In this document: positions 1 to 8,302 of the stretch, piece after piece
How positions within the stretch are numbered: position 1 is the first letter of the stretch
How the letters are laid out: the number at the start of each line of letters is the position of its first letter
DNA from: a virus
DNA length: 23,230 nt
IMG/VR virus record: IMGVR_UViG_3300025130_000009
Span: 1 to 23,230 of that record
Strand: one strand, 5' to 3'
Notes under the pieces: generated by a model
Told to the model about the DNA's origin: nothing
The model's database searches: none
Seen by the model: the letters and a program-made list of their open reading frames with translations, nothing else
Translations under genes and position numbers: made by a program

Positions 1-63
1 AGCGCCCCAGTTTGGGGCGCCTTGCATCGTGCCCTGATACCACTTGACCGGAATCGTCGCCAT
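1..63 (-). CDS. Tail protein, 5' end only (partial)
   Basis: Only the first 21 codons lie in the window; the gene runs off the low-coordinate end. ATG is at 63-61, one codon after the TAA of the upstream gene (TAA GAC ATG). The visible peptide starts MATIPVKWYQGTMQGAP. From memory, a similar N-terminus (VKxYxSTMxGAPxLxG) occurs in phage tail-module proteins encoded downstream of the tape measure, which would make this another tail-tip component. That is recall, not a search result. Codons 14-20 form a 7-bp GC inverted repeat (positions 2-20), probably a coincidence of Gly/Ala/Pro codons. Confidence 0.6.
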   Translation of the reverse strand, partial: MATIPVKWYQGTMQGAPNWGA

Positions 64-66
64 GTC

Positions 67-1875
67 TTAGACCCTGTCGATATCGCCGCGAATCTGGATG
101 CAGAACGAGTCTGAATCTTCCGTCGCTGGCCCCTGCTGAATCGTTCTCGCGATCCAAACCGGGAAGTTCGAGGCGATCGTGTTGAACCGAAGGACGTTGC
201 CGGTCGCCCAGCCCGTGCCCCATCCGCCGGGGTTGAGCGTGAAGTAGGGGCGCCCCGTCGCCGGGTTGTTCGGCGCGATGATGTTCGCGATGGACTGCGC
301 CTCCGCGATCTGCCCGACCGTCTCGCCGACGACGCGCACCTGAGTGGTCGAAGTGAAGATCAACGCCCACCGCTCCTGAATGGCGCCAGCGTTGTCAACT
401 TCAATCGGAAATACCGCATCGTTGTAGCTGGCAGTCGGCTGCGACCCAATCAAGGAGTCGCTCCAAACGCCAGTCCACGAGCCCTGCTCGAACAGGCCGG
501 TGTAGCGCGACTGCATGTCACCGATGATGAGCGCCGAAGAAACGTGCGACCCCGGAACCGGGAAGGCATGAGTCAGCGGGCGAGTAACCGTGAGCTGGCC
601 GTTGATCTGTGCATCGGAGCACAGACCCATGTTTTCAATGCGGTGTTCAATGTCGATGGGTTGCGCTATCCCTGACATGTTGCCGATCTGCACTGTCCCG
701 GCGTCTAGGTCAGCCGTCCACAGCGACTCGCTCACCGGGTCGCCGTTGGCGTCGAACACGCGCACCCGAGCCACGCGGGTGCGGCCAAGATTGACGCTCT
801 GATTGTTGTAGGTGCCGACGATGTGCTGAGTGTTGTGCACCACGAGTACGTCGCCCGGCTTGAAGATCACCACGCGCCCATCAGACGGCAAGCGCACCGG
901 GTTAAGCCCGAGTATGTCCTCGTCCAGCGGCAAGTAGCTGTAGCTGACGCAGGCATAGCGCAGCGTGTCAGCCATCACCATGTCAGGCTTAAATGCCTTG
1001 CCATTGATAATCCCTTCACTGGTAGATGGATACCACCACTCCAACTCGTTGCCCGCCGCCGTGACCCATGACCCGAACCGCAGCTTGACGATGCCGGTGT
1101 CGTAGTCAATGGATCCGTAGACGCCTGCGCCAGTGATTTCACCGTTTGGCGCTGCCTGTACTGTTGAGATGCCGGTGACGCCGATCCGCGTGAATTGGAA
1201 CACGAACGAGCCTGGGCGCACCGGCGCGGCAGGGACGCGGAAAGTCAGCGAGTCCACCGGCTGTGCTCCAAGATTTGTCAGCATGGCAACCACTGATCCG
1301 GAGTTGGAAGCTCCGGGTGCCCACGTCGTAAGCACCATCAACCCGCCACCATAGTCCACCTCGCCAACTGCCGTGGCCGCCCCGGTGGCGTGATCTAGGT
1401 CGGTGACGATAGTACCAAGACGGTCTAGCAGCACTTTGCCGCCGAATGTCACGCGCACGGAGCCTGGGACGATGTTCTCCCTGTAGTTCGGCGTCAGGTC
1501 AAGCGTGATGTCGTCGAATGTCTCCAGGTGAGACCGTGCAGTTAGCGTCGTGTCGATGTCGTACCGCACCGTTACTGCACCGCCAGATGTCGGAAACACG
1601 CAGAACACGGGCTGGTAGACAAGACTTTCGAGTTGCGCCCGATATTCTTTGTAGGTCGCTGCCGGATCGGCGGACACGCCAGCAACGATTAGGTCGGTGC
1701 CTTTCTCTTTGCCGAGGTACTGAGCCTTGTACTCCGGTATCGGCAAAGACAGCGTAACGTCCGGATTGAAGGCAATCGACCCGGACGTGTAGTTAACGAC
1801 CGAGCCTGCGTGAACCGTGCCGAAGGCATCGGTTAGCACCCCGCTGCCGTTGTCTTTTCGCCAGATGTTAGCCAT
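67..1875 (-). CDS. Tail-tip structural protein with beta repeats (602 aa)
   Basis: A 602-residue, beta-rich phage protein without TM segments or recognisable catalytic motifs. It carries at least two units of the repeat also seen in its upstream neighbour: PGS followed by alternating beta residues, a Gly/Asp turn, then G-x-I/V-D-Y-x-x-G and another beta strand (about residues 137-200 and 221-283). The first 45 residues resemble the second half of such a unit (DNGSGVL ... NYTSGSIAF). Residues 330-370 (VVIFKPGDVLVVHNTQ) and the C-terminal third look like separate beta domains. It lies in the tail module after the tape measure and is probably a tail-tip or baseplate component. ATG at 1875 lies one codon after the TGA of the upstream gene in the same frame, with a GGGGTGA ribosome-binding candidate. 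Exact function unknown. Confidence 0.8.
   Translation of the reverse strand: MANIWRKDNGSGVLTDAFGTVHAGSVVNYTSGSIAFNPDVTLSLPIPEYKAQYLGKEKGTDLIVAGVSADPAATYKEYRAQLESLVYQPVFCVFPTSGGAVTVRYDIDTTLTARSHLETFDDITLDLTPNYRENIVPGSVRVTFGGKVLLDRLGTIVTDLDHATGAATAVGEVDYGGGLMVLTTWAPGASNSGSVVAMLTNLGAQPVDSLTFRVPAAPVRPGSFVFQFTRIGVTGISTVQAAPNGEITGAGVYGSIDYDTGIVKLRFGSWVTAAGNELEWWYPSTSEGIINGKAFKPDMVMADTLRYACVSYSYLPLDEDILGLNPVRLPSDGRVVIFKPGDVLVVHNTQHIVGTYNNQSVNLGRTRVARVRVFDANGDPVSESLWTADLDAGTVQIGNMSGIAQPIDIEHRIENMGLCSDAQINGQLTVTRPLTHAFPVPGSHVSSALIIGDMQSRYTGLFEQGSWTGVWSDSLIGSQPTASYNDAVFPIEVDNAGAIQERWALIFTSTTQVRVVGETVGQIAEAQSIANIIAPNNPATGRPYFTLNPGGWGTGWATGNVLRFNTIASNFPVWIARTIQQGPATEDSDSFCIQIRGDIDRV
1027..1467 (-). repeat. 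Two protein-level beta repeat units in the 602-aa protein
   Basis: Units at about residues 137-200 and 221-283. Each starts PGS[VF], has a central turn, then GEVDY or GSIDYDTG, and ends in a beta strand. They match the units in the neighbouring gene at protein level only; no DNA-level repeat is obvious. Boundaries are by eye. Confidence 0.55.
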
Positions 1876-1878
1876 GCG

Positions 1879-3783
1879 TCACCCCGAGGTGTAGACCTGA
1901 CCGATGTTGCTGAGATACCAACCGGTAGACGACCACATCACCACTGAAGAGGCATAGTCGATGAAGTGGCTGTCAAGAAGCGTCTCGTCAACGTCAACTG
2001 TCCACGTCACGGTGATTGACCCCGGAACGATGCCATTGTCCGGCAAGATCAGATTGATCTTGCCAGTGCCGTCACGCGCCGGATCGTTGAACACCGCCTG
2101 CACAGTGTTGATGTCGGCATTAGTAGAGTAATCAACGTCGATCTCTGCGCCGATAGGTGGCAGTACGCTGGGGATGAGCACGACTACGCCCGTGTCATAC
2201 TCAATGTAGCCTGTCCCCGAGCCAGTTAGCAGGCCGCTGCCATTGTCCGTCACCGTGTAGTTACCGCCGGAGCCGTTCGGCCACGTCAGCGTTACCGTGT
2301 TCTTGGCGATGTCGGTGTGAGGCAGTGTGAATCGCTTCTCGGCTTGCAACGCGATGCCCGCCCGCACCATGTCAGTCGTGGCAAGGCCGTAAGTCATAAT
2401 GACAGCAGAGCCTACGTCGGGCAGCACACCCAGCGTGACCACCACAGAGCCGGTGGTGTAGGACACCGTGCCCGAACCAAAGGTCACGTCGGCTCCGTTG
2501 ATCTTGCCGCCGCCGCGATCCATCAGGACGTACCACTTGCCCTGCGCCATGTACGACACCCGCAGCGTCCCCGGCTGCGGGATCGGATCAAGGTAAGCGA
2601 CCACGGTCTGCGAGCGCGACTCTGTAGTGACCGGGAATGACGCCGACTGCAATGAGCGAGCAGGCGCAACAGACGGGCGAAAAGTGATGTTCTTGCTCGC
2701 GCCGCCGTAGTCCGGCCCGCCTGGGATGATTGACAGAACGCCGTTAGCGTAGTCCACCAGACCAACCTGCGTTGCACCGCTCATCAGCGTGCCGTTGTCG
2801 TCCGTCAATGTAGCCCCGGTGCCGGTGGTCATCGTCAGCGTGCCGGGAAGGATGGCCTGCCCAGCGAAAATGGCGTGCGTGCTGTCAAAGTCTGCTGCGG
2901 TCGTAACTGTAACTGTTTCCGAGGCCGCTGCTGTGACCTGGGCCGCATCGCCATGCGGCTTTGCATCGGTGACAGGAATCTCTGTCTGCGCGGACGGGAC
3001 AAGCTGATGGTAAATCGTGTCGGCCTGGAACGTCAGGTCGCCTTGGCTTGCGGCCACGGTGAGTGGGCGAATGCCGAAATATCGCGCCGCGTCCGCCACC
3101 ACCGTGTCGTAGATGCGTGATGTGATCAGATTGGCGTCGTCATCGGGCCGCGCCGCGCCTCCCATGATGTCGAATGTCAGCGGGTCGCTGATGCCGAGGG
3201 TAAGCGCCAGACGGGTAAAGTCCACGAACCCACCCGAATAGGCGTAGCTGAACTGCCTCTCTTGCCCGGCGACGCTGGTGATGCGGACAAACTGCTCGGC
3301 CTCGGTGCTCAGGCCGGGGTTTTTGACCAGCACGATGGTGCTGCCGATACTAGGGAGCTCCGTGCCCACCCGAGCGAGAGCCTGAATCGCCATTTGTCCC
3401 GTGATGTGCTGCTCCCAAAGGTAGTAGGGGGTTTTTGCACCCCTCGCCAAATAGGACTCCAAACGGCTGACAGCGTTTGTCCGCTCGTCTACCCAATCCT
3501 CGGTGCTGAACAAAGACGCGCTGACCAGGGGATCATCCGGCGCGTCTTCGATAATGCAGTGCGCCCCGTAATAGGAATCGGTGTCGGAGGTCTGGACGCT
3601 GGGGAAAACCTTCCGCAAGTTGACGCGCCCGTAGGTGCGATCCAATTCGCTGATGTCGGGGAAAATGGCATTGCTCACGCCGTCAGCGATGACGACGTTG
3701 CCGCGCACCATCCCGCCGCCATCCTCGTTATCGGTCATGCGCTCGCTGGCGAGCAACTTTACATCTGCGGTGGTGATGGGCAC
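1879..3783 (-). CDS. Conserved phage tail protein, beta-repeat type (634 aa)
   Basis: The N-terminal 260 residues (MPITTADVKLLASERMTD..., YGRVNLRKVFPSVQT, YYGAHCIIEDAPDDP, YLARGAKTPYYLWEQHITGQ) match my memory of a conserved phage tail-module protein of unknown biochemical role. From about residue 310 the protein carries three repeat units (312-368, 403-466, 494-552) of the form PGTL/NTV + strand, turn, G-x-V/I-x-Y-x-x-G + strand, and the beginning of a fourth (PGSITVTW, 587-594). Start is GTG at 3783, preceded by GGAGGT and one codon after the TAA of the 138-residue gene. The gene ends TGA-C, and the same frame stays open into the next gene. Probably a tail-tip or baseplate protein. Confidence 0.8.
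   Translation of the reverse strand: MPITTADVKLLASERMTDNEDGGGMVRGNVVIADGVSNAIFPDISELDRTYGRVNLRKVFPSVQTSDTDSYYGAHCIIEDAPDDPLVSASLFSTEDWVDERTNAVSRLESYLARGAKTPYYLWEQHITGQMAIQALARVGTELPSIGSTIVLVKNPGLSTEAEQFVRITSVAGQERQFSYAYSGGFVDFTRLALTLGISDPLTFDIMGGAARPDDDANLITSRIYDTVVADAARYFGIRPLTVAASQGDLTFQADTIYHQLVPSAQTEIPVTDAKPHGDAAQVTAAASETVTVTTAADFDSTHAIFAGQAILPGTLTMTTGTGATLTDDNGTLMSGATQVGLVDYANGVLSIIPGGPDYGGASKNITFRPSVAPARSLQSASFPVTTESRSQTVVAYLDPIPQPGTLRVSYMAQGKWYVLMDRGGGKINGADVTFGSGTVSYTTGSVVVTLGVLPDVGSAVIMTYGLATTDMVRAGIALQAEKRFTLPHTDIAKNTVTLTWPNGSGGNYTVTDNGSGLLTGSGTGYIEYDTGVVVLIPSVLPPIGAEIDVDYSTNADINTVQAVFNDPARDGTGKINLILPDNGIVPGSITVTWTVDVDETLLDSHFIDYASSVVMWSSTGWYLSNIGQVYTSG
2128..2850 (-). repeat. Three protein-level beta repeat units in the 634-aa protein
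   Basis: Units at about residues 312-368, 403-466 and 494-552, separated by 25-35 residues. Common features are a first strand after PG or KN, a Gly/Asn turn with DNG, a conserved [LI]-[DE]-Y-x-[NT]-G-V core, and a last strand ending in a hydrophobic-Tyr pair. Similarity is at protein level; boundaries are approximate. Confidence 0.55.
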
Positions 3784-3786
3784 GGG

Positions 3787-4203
3787 TTAGACCTCCATGA
3801 ACTTGAGGGCGATCTGGTAGAAGTCGGACGGCTCCGGCTCCTTCCCCTTGTAGAGGATGATCGAGGACGCCATCGGCTCGCCGTCGTGGTGACGGAATAC
3901 GACGTCGCGGGTGACGCCGCGCAACGTCAACTGATAGATGCCGTCGCCGGTCTGCTGGTCCGGGGCGACGTCCGCCCACGCCTTGAGCGCGTCCACGGTA
4001 GAGCGGACGACCCACGAGTGGTCTTCGCCGCCGATGAGCGTGATCGGTCGGCCGGCGAGCTTCGTCGCGGTATGGACGAGGATCGCGCCGGTCAGCGTGT
4101 AATCGACCTCCTGCGCGACCGGGTGCCAATCGTGCTCGTCCTCCCAGACGAGGTCGGCCGGGAGTTGGAGCGTCGTGACGCCGTCGGAGAGTGTGATAGC
4201 CAT
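3787..4203 (-). CDS. Tail protein downstream of tape measure (138 aa)
   Basis: A 138-residue soluble protein (MAITLSDGVTTLQLPADLVWEDEHDW...). No catalytic motif or membrane segment is visible. The first 55 residues (target-value beta pattern, VAQEVDYTLTGAILVH) and the position directly after the tape measure gene suggest a small tail-tip or distal-tail component; the family name is not certain. Its ATG overlaps the tape measure stop as TAATG, indicating translational coupling. It ends TAA CCC GTG, so the next gene begins one codon later in the same frame. Confidence 0.75.
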   Translation of the reverse strand: MAITLSDGVTTLQLPADLVWEDEHDWHPVAQEVDYTLTGAILVHTATKLAGRPITLIGGEDHSWVVRSTVDALKAWADVAPDQQTGDGIYQLTLRGVTRDVVFRHHDGEPMASSIILYKGKEPEPSDFYQIALKFMEV

Positions 4204-7200
4204 TAGCTCGCCACCATCTGCGCCTTGCGGAGCATATCCACGATGACCTCCTCGCTACCCTCGACCACGGTCGCGGTCCCGGTCTCCTTCCCGACCGTGA
4301 TGTTGAGGTCGACAACCTTCGTGACGACGCGGTCGGCCGCTGCCGCTGCCGCGGTCCCGGTCCCGGAGGCCGTCCCGAGCGCCGCGTTGCGCCGGTCCTC
4401 GGACTCCCGCTGCGCGGCCTCGCGGATGCGGGTCTGACTGATCTGGTTGAGGAGGCCGAGCGCCTGCTGGAGGTCGCGGACGGCGCTCGTGTTGCCGGCC
4501 GACTTCGCGATGGCGAGCTGGGCCTCGATCTCTGCGCGACGGGCCTCGGCGCGTCGGCGCTCGATCTCGTCATAGTTCTTGTTCATCCCGTCCAGCTCGT
4601 CGCGCAGGCTGTTGAGCGTGTCGCGGGCAGAGTCACCGAGGTCGCGGATTCGCTCCTTGGCATCGCGGAGGGCCGCCAGGAGCGGCGCCATCTCCTCGTT
4701 GCCCATGATGCTGCCCATGTAGATGGCTCTCCTGAGCGCCGCGACATAGTCGCCCAGCGCCGCATCACCGCCGGCAGCCGCCTCCTCAACCCTGCTCATC
4801 GCCTTCACGAACCCGGCGGCGCGTTCCGTGGCGGCGTTTATGGCGTCGATGTAGCCGTCCAGCCCGCCGAAGCCGGTGGAGTACATCCGCTGCATTCCGG
4901 CCCACACCTTCGCCTGCGCGGACGCAAGCTCGTCGGCCTTGCCGGCCGCGACGCCGTAGGAGGCCGCGAGAGCGCCCCAATCTATCGAGACGGTCCGCAC
5001 CTCCTCCTTCTTCTCGGTCGCGGCCGTCGCGGCAGCGGAGGCCTTCTCGGCGGCGTTCTGCGCGGCGTCCGCCTGCTGCTGGAGCGCCTCGGCCGCCTTC
5101 TTCGCCTGATCTATGACCCCCTGCTCGGCGGCGGACACATCGCCGTCGGCTGCGGCCTTCTCCTTCATCGCGGCGACGTTGTTCCACGCCGCCGCCGCTT
5201 CGGCTTCGAGCGCGGCAGCGAGATCCTGCGCGGCCTTCGCCTCGGCGTTCCGGACGTTGACCGTCGCCTCCTCAATCGCGAGGAGGTCGCCCTGCGCCTT
5301 CGCATTCTCCAGCGCCTGCTGGGCGGCGGCGACCATCGCGGTCCCGTGCTGGCGGACGGCCTCGGTGTTCCGCTCCGCGACCCGCGCAGCCTTCTCCCAG
5401 CCGTCCTGAAGGGACTCGGCCGCGCGCTGCGCCCCCTCGGTCGAGCCGACGATCTTGTCGAGTTCCTTCCGGAGGCCAAGGACGCTCGCCTGGGCCTTCA
5501 AGCCCGTGGACGCCACCCCGTTATTGGCGGCGACCGCTTTCGCGGCGTAGGCCTCCCACGCGGCCCGCTGATCCTGTATCGAGCCGCCAAGCGAGCGGAC
5601 GGCCTCGTAGGCCGTCTTGGCCTCGGATGCGGCCTTCTGAAGCGACTCCTGACTCTGGATCCCGAGCTTGTCGAACGCCTCCGTGAGGGTCTGGATCCCC
5701 GGCGTGACCTCCGCGATCCGCTCGCCGAGTTCCTTCCGGAGGTCCGCGATCTGCTTCTTGGCGAAGGCCCCCTTGTCGGCGACGGTTTCGAGTTTCTGCC
5801 CGATGGCTTCGAGCGCGGCCGGGGTATCGGCCGTCTTGATGGCGTTCGAGAAGACGTCCTTGAGGACCGTCCCGACGTTCGAGGTCTTGTCCTTGAGCTT
5901 GTCGAAGTTCGCCATCAGGACGTTGATGTTGGCGATGGCGTCCTGCGACTTCTGGCTCATCCCGGTGAACGCCTTGGTGGCGTCCACGCCGGCGCCTTCG
6001 AGCGCCTGCCGGAGGGAGACGTCGATGATCTGGCCGAGCGAGGCGACGTCCCGCTTGGTCTCGCCGAACGCCGCAGCGGCCACGGTCTGGAAGACGACGA
6101 GTTGCTGCCCGTCGAGCCCCTTGAGCGCCGCCTGCCACGCCTCCTCGAACTCCTTCGCGGAGATCCGGTTCGTCAGGAACATCTCGCCGAGCGCCTGCCC
6201 GAAGTCCTTCACCGCCCCGAGGTTCGTCGGATCGAAGGCCTTCATGAGGCCTTTCATCGCGGTCTCGGTATCCTTCCCGGCGGTCTTGAGCGCGTCGAAG
6301 TCGGCGACCAAGCCCTTGGCGTTGGTCGTCATCAGGGCGTCGAGTTGCTCCTTGGTGAACTTCGCCGCCTTCCCGATCTCGTCGTAGCCCTTCTTGATCT
6401 CCGCGAATTTCTTCTGCGCGGCGGCCGTCGCGGCGGCGTCCTCCTTGCCGAGTTGCCGGTTCCACTGCTGGAGTTCGATCACCGCCTGCGAGTACCGCTG
6501 CGCGCCTTCGAGTTGCGCCTGATACTGCTTGAGCGACTCGCCGGTGAGCTTCGCGACGTCGTCGGCCGCCAGAACGGACACGGACGAGTATTGCTGGAGG
6601 GCGGAGACGGTCTCCTGCGCGCCGGAGGCGAGCCCCCGGAAGGTCGCCTCCAGCCGCTTGTTCGCGGATTCGACGTCGTTCCCCGACATCTTCGCGAGCC
6701 AGCCGCCGAGTTCCTTCCCGTAGTTGGCGGCGATCTCAAGCGCCTCTACGAACCCGGCCGTGACGAGCGAGATCGAGACCGTCTTCGGCAACTTGTCGAG
6801 CGCGCCGAGGACACTCGTCGTCGTGTTCTTGAGGACGTTCCCGGCCTTGATGAAGTTGTAGAGACCGTTGACGGCGTAGAGCCCGAGCCCGGTTCCGATG
6901 GCGAGGGAGAGGCGTTCTGCCGCGCCGACGATGCCGTCCATGTTCTGCGAGAGGGACCGGAGCGCCCCGGCGGCCTTCTCGCTCGCGCCGGTGCTGTCGT
7001 CCAACTGCCCGACGAAGTAGGTCCACTCGTTCGAGACGGACTGAACGGCCCGGCCGATGGTCTGCGGGAGTTGGCCGAACTCGGCCTCCAGGGTAGCCCG
7101 CTGACCCTGGATCGCCCGGAGAACCTGCTCGGAGGCGAGCTTGCCCTCCATCCCCATCTTGCGGAGTTCGCTGCGGGCGATGCCCATCCCGTCGGCGATG

Positions 7201-8246
7201 GCCTGCGCGAGGCGCGGCGCCTGTTCGAGGACGGAGTTCAGTTCCTCGCCGCGCAGCACGCCGGACGCGAACGCCTGCGACAACTGGATCATGGCGGCGC
7301 TCGCCTCCTGCGCCGTCGCGCCGGAGACCGCGAAGCCCTTCGTGATCGTGTCCGTCAGTTGGGATACCTCGTCCTGCGTCAGTCCGAGGTTCTTCGTAGA
7401 CGTCGCGAGGCGGGCGTAGAGGGAGGCGACCGATTCGAGCGCCGTCCCCGTCGAGTTCGAGGTCGCCCGTACCGCGTCGAGCGCCTCGTTCATGCCCTGC
7501 TGGCTCCCGGTCGCGATCTTGAGCCGGGCGGCGAGGTTGTTGTAGGCGTCAGCGGTGGCGCCTACCGACTTGGCGGTCTGCACGAGCGCGCCGAGGGAGA
7601 GCGCGGCGCCGGCGAACTGCGCCATCTTCTGGAACGACGCGGCCGTCGCGTCGGCGCCCTGCCGGACGGAGTCGAGCGCCGGCCTACCCTTCGCCCCGAG
7701 TTGGCCGAGCGAGTTCGCTGCGGCCCGGGCGCTGTTCGCGGTCTCGGTCAGGCGGGTATTGAGCGCCTGCTCTGCGCTCTGGACCGCGCGGAGATCCTGG
7801 CTCAGTTGGCGCTGCGTGGCGGCGAGGTTCTGGGTCGAGACCCCGGCGTCCGCCATGCGGTTGCGGAGCGCCTGGAGGGAGACGGCCGAGCGCTGCCACG
7901 CGGCCTCGGTGCTGGTGACCGCCGCGCGAGCCGCCTCGAACTTCGCCTTCATCTGGTCGGTCGGCGAGCCGCTCTGCGCGATCTCCCGGCCGAGTGCGGT
8001 AGCCTTCGCCCGCGCCGCGTCCATCGCGTCCTTCGTGGACACGACCTCGGCCTTGAGCGCCTTGAAGTTGTTGACGAGCGCCTGCTGGTTCGCGATCCGC
8101 GCCAGTTCTTTCTGGAGCGCGGCAGCGTGGGCCTCGGCGGCATCTGAGGCGACGCCGAGCCCCTTGATTTCCTCTATGAGGTTCGCAACGTCCGAAAGGC
8201 CTTCGGTGGCCGCGCGTATGCGAACGCCAACAGTAGTTTCGGCCAT
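4203..8246 (-). CDS. Tail tape measure protein (1347 aa)
   Basis: The longest gene of the window. The protein is largely helical and rich in Ala, Glu, Gln and Lys. Residues about 225-400 match the tape-measure N-terminal domain pattern (ATSNSTGTALESVASLYARL ... GVLRGEELNSVLEQAPRLAQAIADGMG). Residues about 445-480 contain a Gly-rich hydrophobic stretch typical of the membrane-active part of tape measures. Residues about 1000-1110 are an Ala/Glu coiled-coil region. No lysozyme or peptidase domain was recognised. The usual rule of about 0.15 nm of tail per residue would predict a long tail near 200 nm (inference). Start ATG at 8246; 56 bases separate it from the tube gene. Very high G+C creates long false reading frames opposite it. 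Confidence 0.95.
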   Translation of the reverse strand: MAETTVGVRIRAATEGLSDVANLIEEIKGLGVASDAAEAHAAALQKELARIANQQALVNNFKALKAEVVSTKDAMDAARAKATALGREIAQSGSPTDQMKAKFEAARAAVTSTEAAWQRSAVSLQALRNRMADAGVSTQNLAATQRQLSQDLRAVQSAEQALNTRLTETANSARAAANSLGQLGAKGRPALDSVRQGADATAASFQKMAQFAGAALSLGALVQTAKSVGATADAYNNLAARLKIATGSQQGMNEALDAVRATSNSTGTALESVASLYARLATSTKNLGLTQDEVSQLTDTITKGFAVSGATAQEASAAMIQLSQAFASGVLRGEELNSVLEQAPRLAQAIADGMGIARSELRKMGMEGKLASEQVLRAIQGQRATLEAEFGQLPQTIGRAVQSVSNEWTYFVGQLDDSTGASEKAAGALRSLSQNMDGIVGAAERLSLAIGTGLGLYAVNGLYNFIKAGNVLKNTTTSVLGALDKLPKTVSISLVTAGFVEALEIAANYGKELGGWLAKMSGNDVESANKRLEATFRGLASGAQETVSALQQYSSVSVLAADDVAKLTGESLKQYQAQLEGAQRYSQAVIELQQWNRQLGKEDAAATAAAQKKFAEIKKGYDEIGKAAKFTKEQLDALMTTNAKGLVADFDALKTAGKDTETAMKGLMKAFDPTNLGAVKDFGQALGEMFLTNRISAKEFEEAWQAALKGLDGQQLVVFQTVAAAAFGETKRDVASLGQIIDVSLRQALEGAGVDATKAFTGMSQKSQDAIANINVLMANFDKLKDKTSNVGTVLKDVFSNAIKTADTPAALEAIGQKLETVADKGAFAKKQIADLRKELGERIAEVTPGIQTLTEAFDKLGIQSQESLQKAASEAKTAYEAVRSLGGSIQDQRAAWEAYAAKAVAANNGVASTGLKAQASVLGLRKELDKIVGSTEGAQRAAESLQDGWEKAARVAERNTEAVRQHGTAMVAAAQQALENAKAQGDLLAIEEATVNVRNAEAKAAQDLAAALEAEAAAAWNNVAAMKEKAAADGDVSAAEQGVIDQAKKAAEALQQQADAAQNAAEKASAAATAATEKKEEVRTVSIDWGALAASYGVAAGKADELASAQAKVWAGMQRMYSTGFGGLDGYIDAINAATERAAGFVKAMSRVEEAAAGGDAALGDYVAALRRAIYMGSIMGNEEMAPLLAALRDAKERIRDLGDSARDTLNSLRDELDGMNKNYDEIERRRAEARRAEIEAQLAIAKSAGNTSAVRDLQQALGLLNQISQTRIREAAQRESEDRRNAALGTASGTGTAAAAAADRVVTKVVDLNITVGKETGTATVVEGSEEVIVDMLRKAQMVAS

Positions 8247-8264
8247 GACTCACCGAGAAGTGGT

Positions 8265-8280
8265 GCGCCGTCCGTGGCGC
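8265..8280 (-). promoter_or_regulatory. Small hairpin between tail tube and tape measure genes
   Basis: In the 56-base gap, GCGCC / GTCCGT / GGCGC forms a 5-bp GC stem with a 6-base loop. There is no T-tract after it, so it is not a standard intrinsic terminator. It may lower or process the message between the abundant tube protein and the scarce tape measure protein. The stem is short and could be chance in GC-rich DNA. Confidence 0.3.
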
Positions 8281-8302
8281 GGGGAGTCCTGGGAAAGAGC
8301 GA

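Noticed and set aside
2-20. Perfect 7-bp GC inverted repeat with a 5-base loop at the low-coordinate end.
   Set aside because: It lies inside codons of the next tail gene and has no T-run; likely a by-product of Gly/Ala/Pro codons.
3262-4206. A 314-codon plus-strand frame across two tail genes.
   Set aside because: Covers the junction of two well-supported minus-strand genes and has no domain features.
5346-8147. A 933-codon open frame on the plus strand opposite the tape measure gene.
   Set aside because: It is the mirror frame of a GC-rich coding region; the product is Arg/Leu/Glu/Gly-rich without domain character, while the minus-strand product is a clear tape measure.
4203-8246. Repeated Ala/Glu words in the tape measure gene considered as a DNA repeat array or CRISPR-like structure.
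   Set aside because: No regular repeat/spacer pattern; these are coiled-coil codon biases.
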